Source of the DNA: Arthrobacter terrae
GTDB lineage: Bacteria > Actinomycetota > Actinomycetes > Actinomycetales > Micrococcaceae
Assembly (NCBI RefSeq): GCF_015708085.1
Contig: NZ_JADNYM010000024.1
Span: 17,152 to 81,151 of the forward strand
DNA: 64,000 nucleotides
Direction of reading: 5' to 3'
The notes below the pieces were generated by a model. That model worked only from the letters and a program-made list of their open reading frames with translations. It had not been told where the DNA came from and did not search any database. This document shows, one piece after another, positions 1-7,903 of this stretch; position 1 is the stretch's first letter; each line of letters starts with the position of its first letter. A program made the position numbers and the translations under genes.

Positions 1-951
1 GGACTGGTTGTCTTCCCGCTGCGCTTCGGTGCCTCCGCGCTGCTGACCGAACGGGCCGGCCCGGTGGAACTGGCCGAGCACGCTGCCGCGGCCGGTGCGA
101 CGATACTTTTCACTGCGCCGACCGCTTACCGTGCCATCCTGAAGGAGGGCCGCCCGGAACTGCTGCGCCGGCTCCGCATCGCCGTGTCCGCAGGCGAGCA
201 TCTGCCCAAGGAGACGTGGGAGGCCGTCCGCGATGCCACCGGAGTGCGTCTGGTTAATGGCATCGGCGCCACGGAGATGCTCCATGTGTTTGTCTCTGCC
301 GCCGGCGACGACATCAGGCCCGGGGCCACCGGTACGGCCGTCCCAGGCTACCGTGCCACGATCCTCGATGAGGACGGCGTGGAACTGGGGCCGAATGAGG
401 TCGGGCGCCTTGCCATCATCGGACCCACCGGCTGCCGTTACCTGGACGACGAACGGCAGGGGAACTATGTCAGCAATGGCTGGAACATCACCGGTGACAC
501 GTTTCTGCGGGACGAAGACGGTTACTTCTTTTACCAGGCGCGCTCGGACAATATGATCGTCTCCTCCGGCTACAACATCGGCGCTCCGGAAGTGGAAGCC
601 GCCATCGATCAGCACCCGGATGTCACAGAAAACGCCGTCATTGCCTGCCCGGATGTCGAGCGCGGCAGCGTTGTCTGCGCATTCATCGTGCTGCGCGACG
701 GCGTCGCCGGCGACGCGGCCAAACGCCGGGAAATTCAGGACTTCGTCAAGGCGACAATCGCCCCGTACAAATACCCGCGGGACATCCGCTTTGTCGCTGA
801 GCTGCCGCGGAACCCGAGCGGCAAACTCCAGCACTTCCGACTGCGCGAGAGCCTCACTGCCGACCCGGCAGCCGAAACAACAACGGTTCCCGCAACCGCC
901 AAGTCAACCACCACAGATCAGTTGGCCGCTGCGGCCGCTGCACAGGACTAG
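1..951 (+). CDS. Aromatic acyl-CoA ligase, 2-aminobenzoate/benzoate-CoA ligase type (5' partial)
   Basis: The reading frame is open from base 1, so the N-terminus lies outside the window; what remains is the C-terminal half of an ANL-superfamily adenylate-forming enzyme. Visible signs are the NGIGATEM adenine-binding stretch, the NYVSNGWNITGD segment, the SDNMIVSSGYNI hinge region and the C-terminal PRNPSGKLQ motif with the catalytic Lys. The family activates aromatic acids to CoA thioesters with ATP. A 12-bp gap to a fused aromatic-CoA monooxygenase/reductase points to 2-aminobenzoate (anthranilate) or salicylate as substrate. An Ala/Thr-rich tail follows the domain. The substrate choice is inference from the neighbour; the family assignment is firm. 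Confidence 0.85.
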   Translation, partial: GLVVFPLRFGASALLTERAGPVELAEHAAAAGATILFTAPTAYRAILKEGRPELLRRLRIAVSAGEHLPKETWEAVRDATGVRLVNGIGATEMLHVFVSAAGDDIRPGATGTAVPGYRATILDEDGVELGPNEVGRLAIIGPTGCRYLDDERQGNYVSNGWNITGDTFLRDEDGYFFYQARSDNMIVSSGYNIGAPEVEAAIDQHPDVTENAVIACPDVERGSVVCAFIVLRDGVAGDAAKRREIQDFVKATIAPYKYPRDIRFVAELPRNPSGKLQHFRLRESLTADPAAETTTVPATAKSTTTDQLAAAAAAQD

Positions 952-963
952 AAGGAATTCCCC

Positions 964-3357
964 ATGAGAATCGCAATCGTTGGCGGCGGCCCGGGCGGCC
1001 TGTACTTCGCTGCCCTGATGAAGCAGCTGGACTCCGCCCATGAGATAACCCTCTGGGAGCGCAACGCCGCCTCGGACACGTTCGGTTTCGGCGTCGTCTT
1101 TTCCGACGAAACGCTCGGCGGGATCGGCAATGCAGACCCCGTCGTGGCTGACTACATGAGCCGACGGTTCGCCCGCTGGACCGACATCGACATCCACTTC
1201 CGCGGCGAAACCGTGACCGTTGGCGGGCAGGGGTTCGCCGCGATGAGCCGCAAGGAGCTTCTGGAACTGCTTCAGCACCGCTGCGCCGAGCTCGGCGTCG
1301 ACGTGCGGTTCAGCACTATGGCCCCGCCGGTCGATGAGCTGGAAGCAGAGTATGACCTGGTCCTTGCCGCCGACGGAGTGAACTCGCAGATCCGCGCAGC
1401 GTACGCCAATTCCTTCGGCCCCAGCCTGGACCCTCGGCCGAACAAATTCATGTGGCTCGGCACCGATCAGGTCTTCGAGGCGTTTAAATTCTTCGTCAAG
1501 GAGACGGAGTTCGGGATGATGCAGATCCACGGCTACCCGTTCTCCGAACAGGGGTCGACCTTCATCGTCGAAATGTCCCCCGATGTCTGGGATGCCGCCG
1601 GCTTCGGCGAAACTGCCGGCACCGCGTTCGCCCCGGGCCAGTCGGACCAATCTGCCATTGAGAAGATCCGGACCATCTTCGCCGCAGAGCTGGACGGGCA
1701 TTCGGTGCTCGCCAACAACTCCAAGTGGTTGAACTTCACCACCGTACGCAACCGCAGCTGGCGGCACGGAAATATCGTGCTGCTCGGGGACGCCGCCCAC
1801 ACCGCGCACTTTTCCATCGGTTCCGGCACCAAGCTCGCGATGGAGGATTCGCTGGCCCTGGCCGCCTGCCTGCACGAGCATGCAGACCTCGAAACGGCGC
1901 TGGCCGCCTATGAGGCAGAACGGCGCCCCGTCGTCGAATCCACCCAGCGCGCCGCCCAGGCGTCGCTGGAATGGTTCGAGCAGATCAGCCAGTACAGGGC
2001 GCAGAATGCGACGCAGTTCGCTTTCAACCTGCTGACCCGGTCACGGCGTATCACGCAGGAAAATCTGCGCCTGCGCGATCCGGACTTCGCTGAAGCTGTG
2101 GACCGGAACTTTGCCACATCCCAGGGTTTCACACAGACGGCACCGGCGATGTTCCAGCCGTACCGGATCGGCGGGCTGGATCTGAAGAACCGGGTGGTGG
2201 TCTCACCGATGGACATGTACTCCGCCGTCGACGGCGACCCGGGGAACTTCCACCTCGTCCACCTGGGCTCCAAGGCCCTGGGCGGCGCCGGGCTCGTCAT
2301 GACGGAAATGGTCTGCGTCTCCGCCGAGGGACGGATCACTCCCGGGTGTTCGGGCCTGTACACGGATGGTCAGCGCGAAAGCTGGAAGACCATTGTGGAT
2401 TTCGTGCACAGCAAATCCACGGCCAAAATCGGGGCGCAGCTCGGCCACGCAGGCCGCAAGGCGTCCACGAAACTGATGTGGGAAGGCATTGACGAGCCAC
2501 TGGAGGCCGGAAACTGGGAGGCCGCAGGCCCCTCAGCATTGCCGTACGGCCCGGGCAGCCAGACTCCGCGGCAGCTCGACCGCAAGGAAATGGACTCCAT
2601 TATCGCCGAATTCGTCCAGGCTGCCCGCCGGGCGGACCACGCCGGGTTCGACCTCCTGGAGGTTCACGCCGCGCACGGATACCTGCTCTCCTCCTTCCTC
2701 TCCCCCATCTCCAACCAGCGCACGGATGAATATGGCGGCACCCTGGAAAACCGGCTGCGGTTCCCGCTGGAGGTATTTGACGAAGTCCGGGCAGCGTGGC
2801 CGGCAGCGAAACCGCTGACAGTGCGCATCTCCGCCACGGACTGGATCGAAGGAGGCAACGATTCCGACGATTCCGTGCAGATCGCCCGGGCCTTCGTGGA
2901 CCACGGCGCCGCCGGCATTGACGTCTCCACCGGACAGGTATCCAAGGACGAGAAGCCGGCCTTTGGCCGCAGCTACCAAACCCCCTTCGCGGACCGGATC
3001 CGCCAGGAAGTTGCCGGCCCGGCCGGAGCCGCAGTGATCGCCGTCGGCGCCATTTCCACCTACGACGACGTCAACACCGTCCTGCTGGCCGGCCGCGCCG
3101 ACCTCGTGGCCCTGGGCCGGACCCACCTGTACGACCCGCAATGGACGCTGCATGCCGCCGTCGAGCAGGACTACCAAGGTCCCGGAACCCAGTGGATTCC
3201 GCAGTTCGCGGCCGGCAAGCGTAAGCCCCCGAGCGCCCGCACCGACGCCGTGCGCCCGCGGCTGTCCCTCCTGCAGGAACCAGGCTCCGACACGTTGATC
3301 ACCCACCTGCGCTGGACACCGGCAGCAGCACCCCTGGAGGTGGTTCCTGCACCCTGA
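964..3357 (+). CDS. Fused flavin monooxygenase / old yellow enzyme (2-aminobenzoyl-CoA or salicylyl-CoA monooxygenase-reductase type)
   Basis: This is a 797-aa two-domain protein. Residues 1 to about 390 form a PHBH-type FAD monooxygenase: GGGPGGL at 7-13 binds the dinucleotide, and GDAAHTAHF near 276-284 is the second FAD motif. From about 396 (FQPYRIGGLDLKNR) to the end runs an NADH:flavin oxidoreductase/OYE barrel, with HAGRKAS near 495 and EVHAAHGYLLSSF near 568. This architecture and length match 2-aminobenzoyl-CoA monooxygenase/reductase and the 'bifunctional salicylyl-CoA 5-hydroxylase/oxidoreductase' family, which hydroxylates and dearomatises an aromatic CoA ester. The start has an AAGGAA ribosome site. 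It probably uses the product of the upstream ligase. Which CoA ester it takes cannot be settled from the sequence. Confidence 0.9.
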   Translation: MRIAIVGGGPGGLYFAALMKQLDSAHEITLWERNAASDTFGFGVVFSDETLGGIGNADPVVADYMSRRFARWTDIDIHFRGETVTVGGQGFAAMSRKELLELLQHRCAELGVDVRFSTMAPPVDELEAEYDLVLAADGVNSQIRAAYANSFGPSLDPRPNKFMWLGTDQVFEAFKFFVKETEFGMMQIHGYPFSEQGSTFIVEMSPDVWDAAGFGETAGTAFAPGQSDQSAIEKIRTIFAAELDGHSVLANNSKWLNFTTVRNRSWRHGNIVLLGDAAHTAHFSIGSGTKLAMEDSLALAACLHEHADLETALAAYEAERRPVVESTQRAAQASLEWFEQISQYRAQNATQFAFNLLTRSRRITQENLRLRDPDFAEAVDRNFATSQGFTQTAPAMFQPYRIGGLDLKNRVVVSPMDMYSAVDGDPGNFHLVHLGSKALGGAGLVMTEMVCVSAEGRITPGCSGLYTDGQRESWKTIVDFVHSKSTAKIGAQLGHAGRKASTKLMWEGIDEPLEAGNWEAAGPSALPYGPGSQTPRQLDRKEMDSIIAEFVQAARRADHAGFDLLEVHAAHGYLLSSFLSPISNQRTDEYGGTLENRLRFPLEVFDEVRAAWPAAKPLTVRISATDWIEGGNDSDDSVQIARAFVDHGAAGIDVSTGQVSKDEKPAFGRSYQTPFADRIRQEVAGPAGAAVIAVGAISTYDDVNTVLLAGRADLVALGRTHLYDPQWTLHAAVEQDYQGPGTQWIPQFAAGKRKPPSARTDAVRPRLSLLQEPGSDTLITHLRWTPAAAPLEVVPAP

Positions 3358-3358
3358 G

Positions 3359-3381
3359 CGTGCCGCCGGCACGTGCGTTTT
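3359..3381 (+). terminator. Candidate rho-independent terminator after the monooxygenase gene
   Basis: A hairpin with arms CGTGCC and GGCACG around a 3-nt loop (3359-3373) is followed after four bases by TTTT. It lies directly after the stop codon of the monooxygenase gene. The stem is short, so strength is uncertain. Confidence 0.45.
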
Positions 3382-3386
3382 CCCAT

Positions 3387-3442
3387 CTCCTAAGCTCTCC
3401 CTACTCCTATGCTTTCTCTTCTCCTATGCTTTCTCTTCTCCT
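3387..3442. repeat. 17-bp tandem repeat, about 3.3 copies, before the transporter gene
   Basis: Units 3404-3420 and 3421-3437 are identical (CTCCTATGCTTTCTCTT). A degenerate copy of the same length precedes them (3387-3403), and a partial one (CTCCT) follows. On the plus strand the tract is pyrimidine-only apart from a few A and G. It sits in the leader between the candidate terminator and the ribosome site of the transporter. It may affect promoter spacing or mRNA structure; no function is shown. Confidence 0.8.
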
Positions 3443-3460
3443 GACGAACTGAGGATCCAC

Positions 3461-4834
3461 ATGGCTAATGCATCTGCTGTCGATTGGAAAGTGCCGCAAC
3501 GAACCACGGGAACAGTGCTGTTCTGTTGTTGGCTCGCAATACTGGCCGAGGGCTACGACGTCGGCGTCCTTGGAGCGGTGCTTCCGGCGCTGGCGGAATA
3601 TAAGGCCTGGGATCTGACGCCGCTTGAGCTCGGTGGTCTCGGTGCCTACGCGCTGGTGGGCATGCTGATCGGCGCGCTGTTCATCGGCACCCTAAGCGAC
3701 ATCGTCGGCCGTAAAAAGATGATCCTTGCGTCAATGGTCATCTTTACCCTGACGCAGGCCGGCGCTGCCCTCGCGCCCACACCGGAGGTATTCGGGCTTT
3801 TCCGCCTCCTCGGTGGCCTGGGGATGGGCGGAATCATTCCTGTCGCGGCAGCTTTAACCATTGAGTACTCCGCGCCAAAGAAAAGATCCTTCAACTACGG
3901 GGTCATGTACTCCGGCTACTCGCTGGGTATCGTGGCCGCGGCGCTGGTGGCGTTGTTTATCCTTCCCACCGCCGGGTGGCGCTGGGTCATCGCTTTCGGT
4001 GCTGCGCCGATTGTGCTGCTGCCAATTATCTGGAAGCTGCTGCCGGAGTCACTGGAATATCTCGAATCCAAGGGCCGGCGGGCTGAGGCCAAGGTTCTCG
4101 CGGCGCGGTTGAAGATTGCCGACTACACTCCCGTGGCCGTTCCGTTGTCCGGGGCAGGCGTCGGAGATTCGGACCCGTGGTGGAAGAACATCAGCATTAT
4201 GTTCTCCCGCAAGTACCTGCGCTCGACCGTGTTCTTCTGGATCTCTTTGTTCTGTGGCATGGTTCTGGTCTACGGACTGAACACGTGGCTGCCGTCAATC
4301 ATGAAGCAGGCCGGCTACGACCTTGGTTCTTCCCTGACGTTCCTGCTGGTCTTCAGCCTCGCTTCCGCCATCGGCGGACTGGTGCTGGGGCGTATTGCTG
4401 ACAAGTACGGGCAGAAACTCATTCTTGTCGTGTTCTACGTCCTTGGCGGCCTGGGCATCCTGCTGCTGATGTTCCCCAACAACATGCTGGTCAACCTGAT
4501 CTTTGTCGCGTTCGCCGGTATCGGGTCTATTTCCACTTCCCTCATTCTGACCGGGTATATCGCCGACTACTACCCGGCAAACATCCGGGGAACCGCGACG
4601 GGCTGGGCGTTGAGCTTCGCGCGGGTTGGTGCCATCTCCGGACCGCTCATCGGAGGGTGGATCGGTAACGCCAAATTGCCTTTCGAATACAACTTCGCCA
4701 TTTTCGCAGGAATCGCCGTAGTCGCTGCCGGCGCCGTGGCGCTCATTCCCAAGCGCCGCATCGAGGCGCCACCATCCATGCTGAACGGTGTGGAGCCTTT
4801 GCAGGAAGCGAGGGCCAAGACCACCACAGTGTAA
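3461..4834 (+). CDS. MFS transporter, aromatic acid:H+ symporter (AAHS) type
   Basis: The 457-aa protein has the twelve hydrophobic segments of an MFS permease. The first helix carries the AAHS-like sequence AEGYDVGVLGAVLP, whose acidic residue is important for transport in that family, and the loop 2-3 signature appears as GTLSDIVGRKK. GAGG-type sequence (GAGGATCC) precedes the ATG. The position after an aromatic CoA ligase and aromatic-CoA oxygenase suggests uptake of the same aromatic acid, for example 2-aminobenzoate or a hydroxybenzoate. The separate leader with a tandem repeat and a possible upstream terminator suggests it can be transcribed on its own. Confidence 0.85.
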   Translation: MANASAVDWKVPQRTTGTVLFCCWLAILAEGYDVGVLGAVLPALAEYKAWDLTPLELGGLGAYALVGMLIGALFIGTLSDIVGRKKMILASMVIFTLTQAGAALAPTPEVFGLFRLLGGLGMGGIIPVAAALTIEYSAPKKRSFNYGVMYSGYSLGIVAAALVALFILPTAGWRWVIAFGAAPIVLLPIIWKLLPESLEYLESKGRRAEAKVLAARLKIADYTPVAVPLSGAGVGDSDPWWKNISIMFSRKYLRSTVFFWISLFCGMVLVYGLNTWLPSIMKQAGYDLGSSLTFLLVFSLASAIGGLVLGRIADKYGQKLILVVFYVLGGLGILLLMFPNNMLVNLIFVAFAGIGSISTSLILTGYIADYYPANIRGTATGWALSFARVGAISGPLIGGWIGNAKLPFEYNFAIFAGIAVVAAGAVALIPKRRIEAPPSMLNGVEPLQEARAKTTTV

Positions 4835-4862
4835 GCCTGGCAAACTAATCCAGGCGTCGTCT

Positions 4863-4894
4863 CGGGAGAGCCGTTCGAATGGACAGCTCTCCCG
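4863..4894. terminator. Hairpin between convergent genes
   Basis: Arms CGGGAGAGC (4863-4871) and GCTCTCCCG (4886-4894) pair perfectly across a 14-nt loop, between the transporter (plus) and the SDR gene (minus). There is no T-run on either side, so it is a possible bidirectional terminator or mRNA-stabilising hairpin rather than a classic intrinsic terminator. Confidence 0.4.
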
Positions 4895-4983
4895 GGACCT
4901 GCACGGGCCTTCGCCGCGCATGAGTGGTCAGCGGAGCACGGACGGTGGCGGGTACGCGACCCCGAGCCATGATCGCCCTTCAG

Positions 4984-5757
4984 TCAGGAGACCTGCAGCC
5001 CACCGTTGATGTCATAGGTGGCCGCCGTGATGAAGCCGGAATCCGCCCCGAGCAGGAAGGCGATCAGTGCGCCGACCTCACCTTGGGTGCCAACCCTCCC
5101 AACCAGGACACCTTCTGATAGTTGCGCCTTGTGCTCCTCAGTGAGGGTGCCACCCATAATGTCTGTGTCGATTGGCCCTGGCGCGACACAGTTGGCTGTG
5201 ATGCCGTGTTCGCCCATTTCCCGTGCCAGTGCGCGCGTGAAGCCAATAATTCCGGCCTTCGCGGCACTATATGCGACTTTGGAGTAGCTTCCACCACCAC
5301 GCTGGGCAGAGATGGAGGAGACGCTGACAACGCGGCCGAACTCTCGTTCGATCATGCCCCGCAGCACCCGTTGCGTCACCAGGTACGTGCCTTTCATATT
5401 GATAGCGAATACCCGGTCCCATTCTTCCGGTGTGATATCCATAAACTTGGTTGGGGAACTGATCCCCGCCAGATTGACAAGGCCGACGATCGGCGGCAGA
5501 TCCGCCTCGACCGCGCCAATAGCGTTGTCCACCGACGCTGGGTCGGATACGTCCGCGGCCACGCCAAGTGTTCTCACCCCGTGCTCCGCCGCTATGCTCT
5601 CTGCTGCGCCGTGAGCAGCGGCGCCGTCGATGTCCACAATCGCGATCGCCCAACCGTCGCGGGCCAGCCGGTGAGCCGTGGCCCTGCCGATACCGCGCTC
5701 GGAGGCCGCGCCGGTCAGAACGGCAGTACGGTCATCCGGAAAATCTGCTATATTCAT
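4984..5757 (-). CDS. SDR family NAD(P)-dependent oxidoreductase
   Basis: This is a classical short-chain dehydrogenase of about 257 aa. The TGAASERGIG glycine-rich cofactor motif lies near the N-terminus, followed by NLAG, the catalytic Ser in VSVSSIS, the YSAAK catalytic Tyr/Lys, and PGPIDTDI. An acidic residue at the end of beta-2 (VDIDG) favours NAD over NADP. I chose the ATG at 5757 because GGAGAG sits five bases upstream; an in-frame ATG eight codons earlier lacks a clear ribosome site. The gene follows an MFS permease in the same direction, so it probably oxidises or reduces an imported compound. The substrate is unknown. Confidence 0.85.
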   Translation of the reverse strand: MNIADFPDDRTAVLTGAASERGIGRATAHRLARDGWAIAIVDIDGAAAHGAAESIAAEHGVRTLGVAADVSDPASVDNAIGAVEADLPPIVGLVNLAGISSPTKFMDITPEEWDRVFAINMKGTYLVTQRVLRGMIEREFGRVVSVSSISAQRGGGSYSKVAYSAAKAGIIGFTRALAREMGEHGITANCVAPGPIDTDIMGGTLTEEHKAQLSEGVLVGRVGTQGEVGALIAFLLGADSGFITAATYDINGGLQVS

Positions 5758-5913
5758 CCGTTCTCTCCATCCATAAATCATCTATTCGCTTACAGCATCT
5801 GCCCGCGGCAACCAGATTGCAAGGGACCGATCCCAGGAAGCGGTGAGCCACGCGCGAGCGTCGCCGACCCTGACAGCAGCCCCCTACACTGGATGCTGAT
5901 CGCGGGATCTTCT

Positions 5914-7248
5914 TCACCTGGCCTCGTCGGTATCGTGTGCCACGGGTTCGTCTGGTTCTCCGACAGGTCGGTCACCACCGCGCCGCAGCGTGAGCATGAC
6001 CAAGCCGGCGGCCAGCAGACAGCAGGCGAGGAAGATCGATGAAACGAAGAAGCTGCCACCGGATACACCCAGGAGGATGCCGCTGACGTACGGGCCCGCG
6101 AAGCCACCGAGGTTGCCCACGGCATTGATCAGTCCCATTGCCACGCCGGCCACAGCCATAGGCATGGCGCGGGAGGCCGCCGCCCAGAACGGTCCATCGT
6201 AGGCCAGTGCACCGGCAACGGCGATGCTGATGAAAACGATCGCAAGGACAGGGATGTTGTTACCGGTTGCGACCGAAGCCACCAATGCGACCGCGCCGAC
6301 AGCCATCGAGAGCAGGACATGTGTGGAGTAGCGACCGGTCTTGTCTGCTGCTTTCGCGTTGTACCACAACGCGATTATCGCCAAAACGTAGGGTATTGCA
6401 GTGACCCATCCGACCTCGAAGGACGCTCCGCCGGTGATTGTCTTCACGACCGTGGGCAGCCAGATGTTGATTCCGTAAAAGCCGATCTGGATCAGGAAGT
6501 AGACGAGCGTCAGACGCCAGACGATGCTGTTCGACAGCACCTGACGGAAGCCCACCTGCTTTCCCCCGGACAGCCTTTCCGCCGTTGCCTCATCCGCGGC
6601 GAGGCCACTTTCAATGTACTCACGTTCCTCGGGTGAACACCACTTCGCCTCACGTGGGTGGTCGGCTACGAAGATCCACCATAGCGGTGCCGCAATCACG
6701 AATGGGAAGAGCCCCTCGACGACGAACAGCGTCCGCCAGTCGCTGAACGTGAGGATCCAGCCTGAAAGTGGTGCGGTGATTATCGACGCGATCGCAATGT
6801 TCGTGATCCAGAAGGCGTAGGCGCGGGCACGTTCGGCCGCGGGGAACCAGTGGCTGATGAGCACTAGGATGGCCGGCCAGATTCCCGCTTCCGCGACGCC
6901 GAGCAGGAACCGTACGAGCAGCAATTGCCAATAGTTCTGCACGAAGCCGTTGAGGACAGCGATAACACCCCAGACGAGGACCATAATCCCAACGAACTTT
7001 TTTGCACTCCAGTGTTCGGCCCAGTAGCCTCCGGGTATCTGCAGGCTGAGGTAGCCGATGAAGAAAATACCTGCGGCAAGGCCCTGCTGGGCGTCGTTGA
7101 TCCCCAGATCCTTATGCATCCCCGCGAAAGCGAACCCGATGTTCGTGCGGTCCATGAACGAGATGATGTAAACAATGATCGCGATCGGGATAAGGCGGCG
7201 CCATCGCATTTTTCCTACCGTCGAAGCTGAGCGAGTTGTCTCGGACAT
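5914..7248 (-). CDS. MFS transporter, anion:cation symporter (ACS) type
   Basis: A 444-aa permease with twelve membrane spans. The MDRTNIGFAFAG segment in helix 1 is characteristic of ACS members (phthalate, tartrate, 4-hydroxyphenylacetate, glucarate and hexuronate permeases). GGAGG lies eight bases before the ATG. About 155 bp separates it from the downstream SDR gene, so they may share a transcript. The C-terminus is polar and acidic. The substrate is probably an organic anion, which is inferred from the family only. Confidence 0.85.
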   Translation of the reverse strand: MSETTRSASTVGKMRWRRLIPIAIIVYIISFMDRTNIGFAFAGMHKDLGINDAQQGLAAGIFFIGYLSLQIPGGYWAEHWSAKKFVGIMVLVWGVIAVLNGFVQNYWQLLLVRFLLGVAEAGIWPAILVLISHWFPAAERARAYAFWITNIAIASIITAPLSGWILTFSDWRTLFVVEGLFPFVIAAPLWWIFVADHPREAKWCSPEEREYIESGLAADEATAERLSGGKQVGFRQVLSNSIVWRLTLVYFLIQIGFYGINIWLPTVVKTITGGASFEVGWVTAIPYVLAIIALWYNAKAADKTGRYSTHVLLSMAVGAVALVASVATGNNIPVLAIVFISIAVAGALAYDGPFWAAASRAMPMAVAGVAMGLINAVGNLGGFAGPYVSGILLGVSGGSFFVSSIFLACCLLAAGLVMLTLRRGGDRPVGEPDEPVAHDTDEAR

Positions 7249-7332
7249 TTGGGGGCCTCCTTTGTTCCGAAGCGGTCATATCGCCCAACATGAGTGCTCT
7301 GACTCAGCCAGTTGCGAATGGCCGCCGCCATC

Positions 7333-7647
7333 TCATTGGCTATGTGTTCTTGTAGGCAATCCGCTGGGGTCTGTATCCGAGTCGGTCTCCGCGCGGATCA
7401 GCGCACTGATGTCGACGGACTGGGCAGGTGGCGACTGGATGAAGACCGTCGTCTCCGCAGTGTCCCACCCGAATAAGCGGCCGTCCGGATCACCTACACG
7501 ATCCGAGCCGAAACCTGCGCGTGGGCCATGGACATGACGCATTTTGACTGGCGAAAACCGCACGGAGATGGCGGATGCCAAACGCGGGTCTGCCGCTCCC
7601 GGTTCACGGGTATCATCAATGCGCTGCGGAGTAGATGTGCTGCACAT
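7333..7647 (-). CDS. Hypothetical 104-aa protein
   Basis: The open frame has an AGGGA ribosome site five bases before its ATG and runs in the direction of the downstream MFS and SDR genes, with 84 bp to the MFS start. The sequence contains SDRVGDPDGRLFGWD and IQSPPAQSVDISALI, which look like folded protein rather than shadow coding. I do not recognise the family. It could be a small substrate-binding or regulatory protein of this operon, or a fragment of a larger enzyme. The end is polar and rich in Asp and Thr. Confidence 0.45.
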   Translation of the reverse strand: MCSTSTPQRIDDTREPGAADPRLASAISVRFSPVKMRHVHGPRAGFGSDRVGDPDGRLFGWDTAETTVFIQSPPAQSVDISALIRAETDSDTDPSGLPTRTHSQ

Positions 7648-7681
7648 GCCGTTCCCTGACCACGCTCAAGCGAGGGTATTG

Positions 7682-7707
7682 CCAGGGTCCAGGGTCCAGG
7701 GCCCTGG
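7682..7707. promoter_or_regulatory. Triple 7-bp repeat ending in a perfect 12-bp palindrome
   Basis: Three head-to-tail copies CCAGGGT, CCAGGGT, CCAGGGC run from 7682 to 7702. The last copy forms the perfect palindrome CCAGGGCCCTGG (7696-7707). It lies 35-60 bp upstream of the 104-aa gene at 7647, a sensible place for an operator of the hypothetical-MFS-SDR transcript. Binding is inferred. Confidence 0.45.
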
Positions 7708-7903
7708 CAACAGATAGATAATGCATTTCAATTGTTGAACCTGGAAGATCTGCCTGTCAAGGAGGGAAAGTGCGGGCGGATTGATGGTGAGGTCTGCAGG
7801 GTTACGTTTATTGTGGGTACGCCGCGCAGCCTACCCTGTTCCCCGGCCGTGGATCCGCGCCCGCACAGCTGAAATGCTTATCCGCCATAGGCCCTTCAAG
7901 GCT

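Noticed and set aside
904..1881. 325-codon minus-strand frame opposite the aromatic-CoA monooxygenase
   Set aside because: It is antisense to a gene with clear FAD motifs, and its product has no family resemblance. High GC third positions open such shadow frames.
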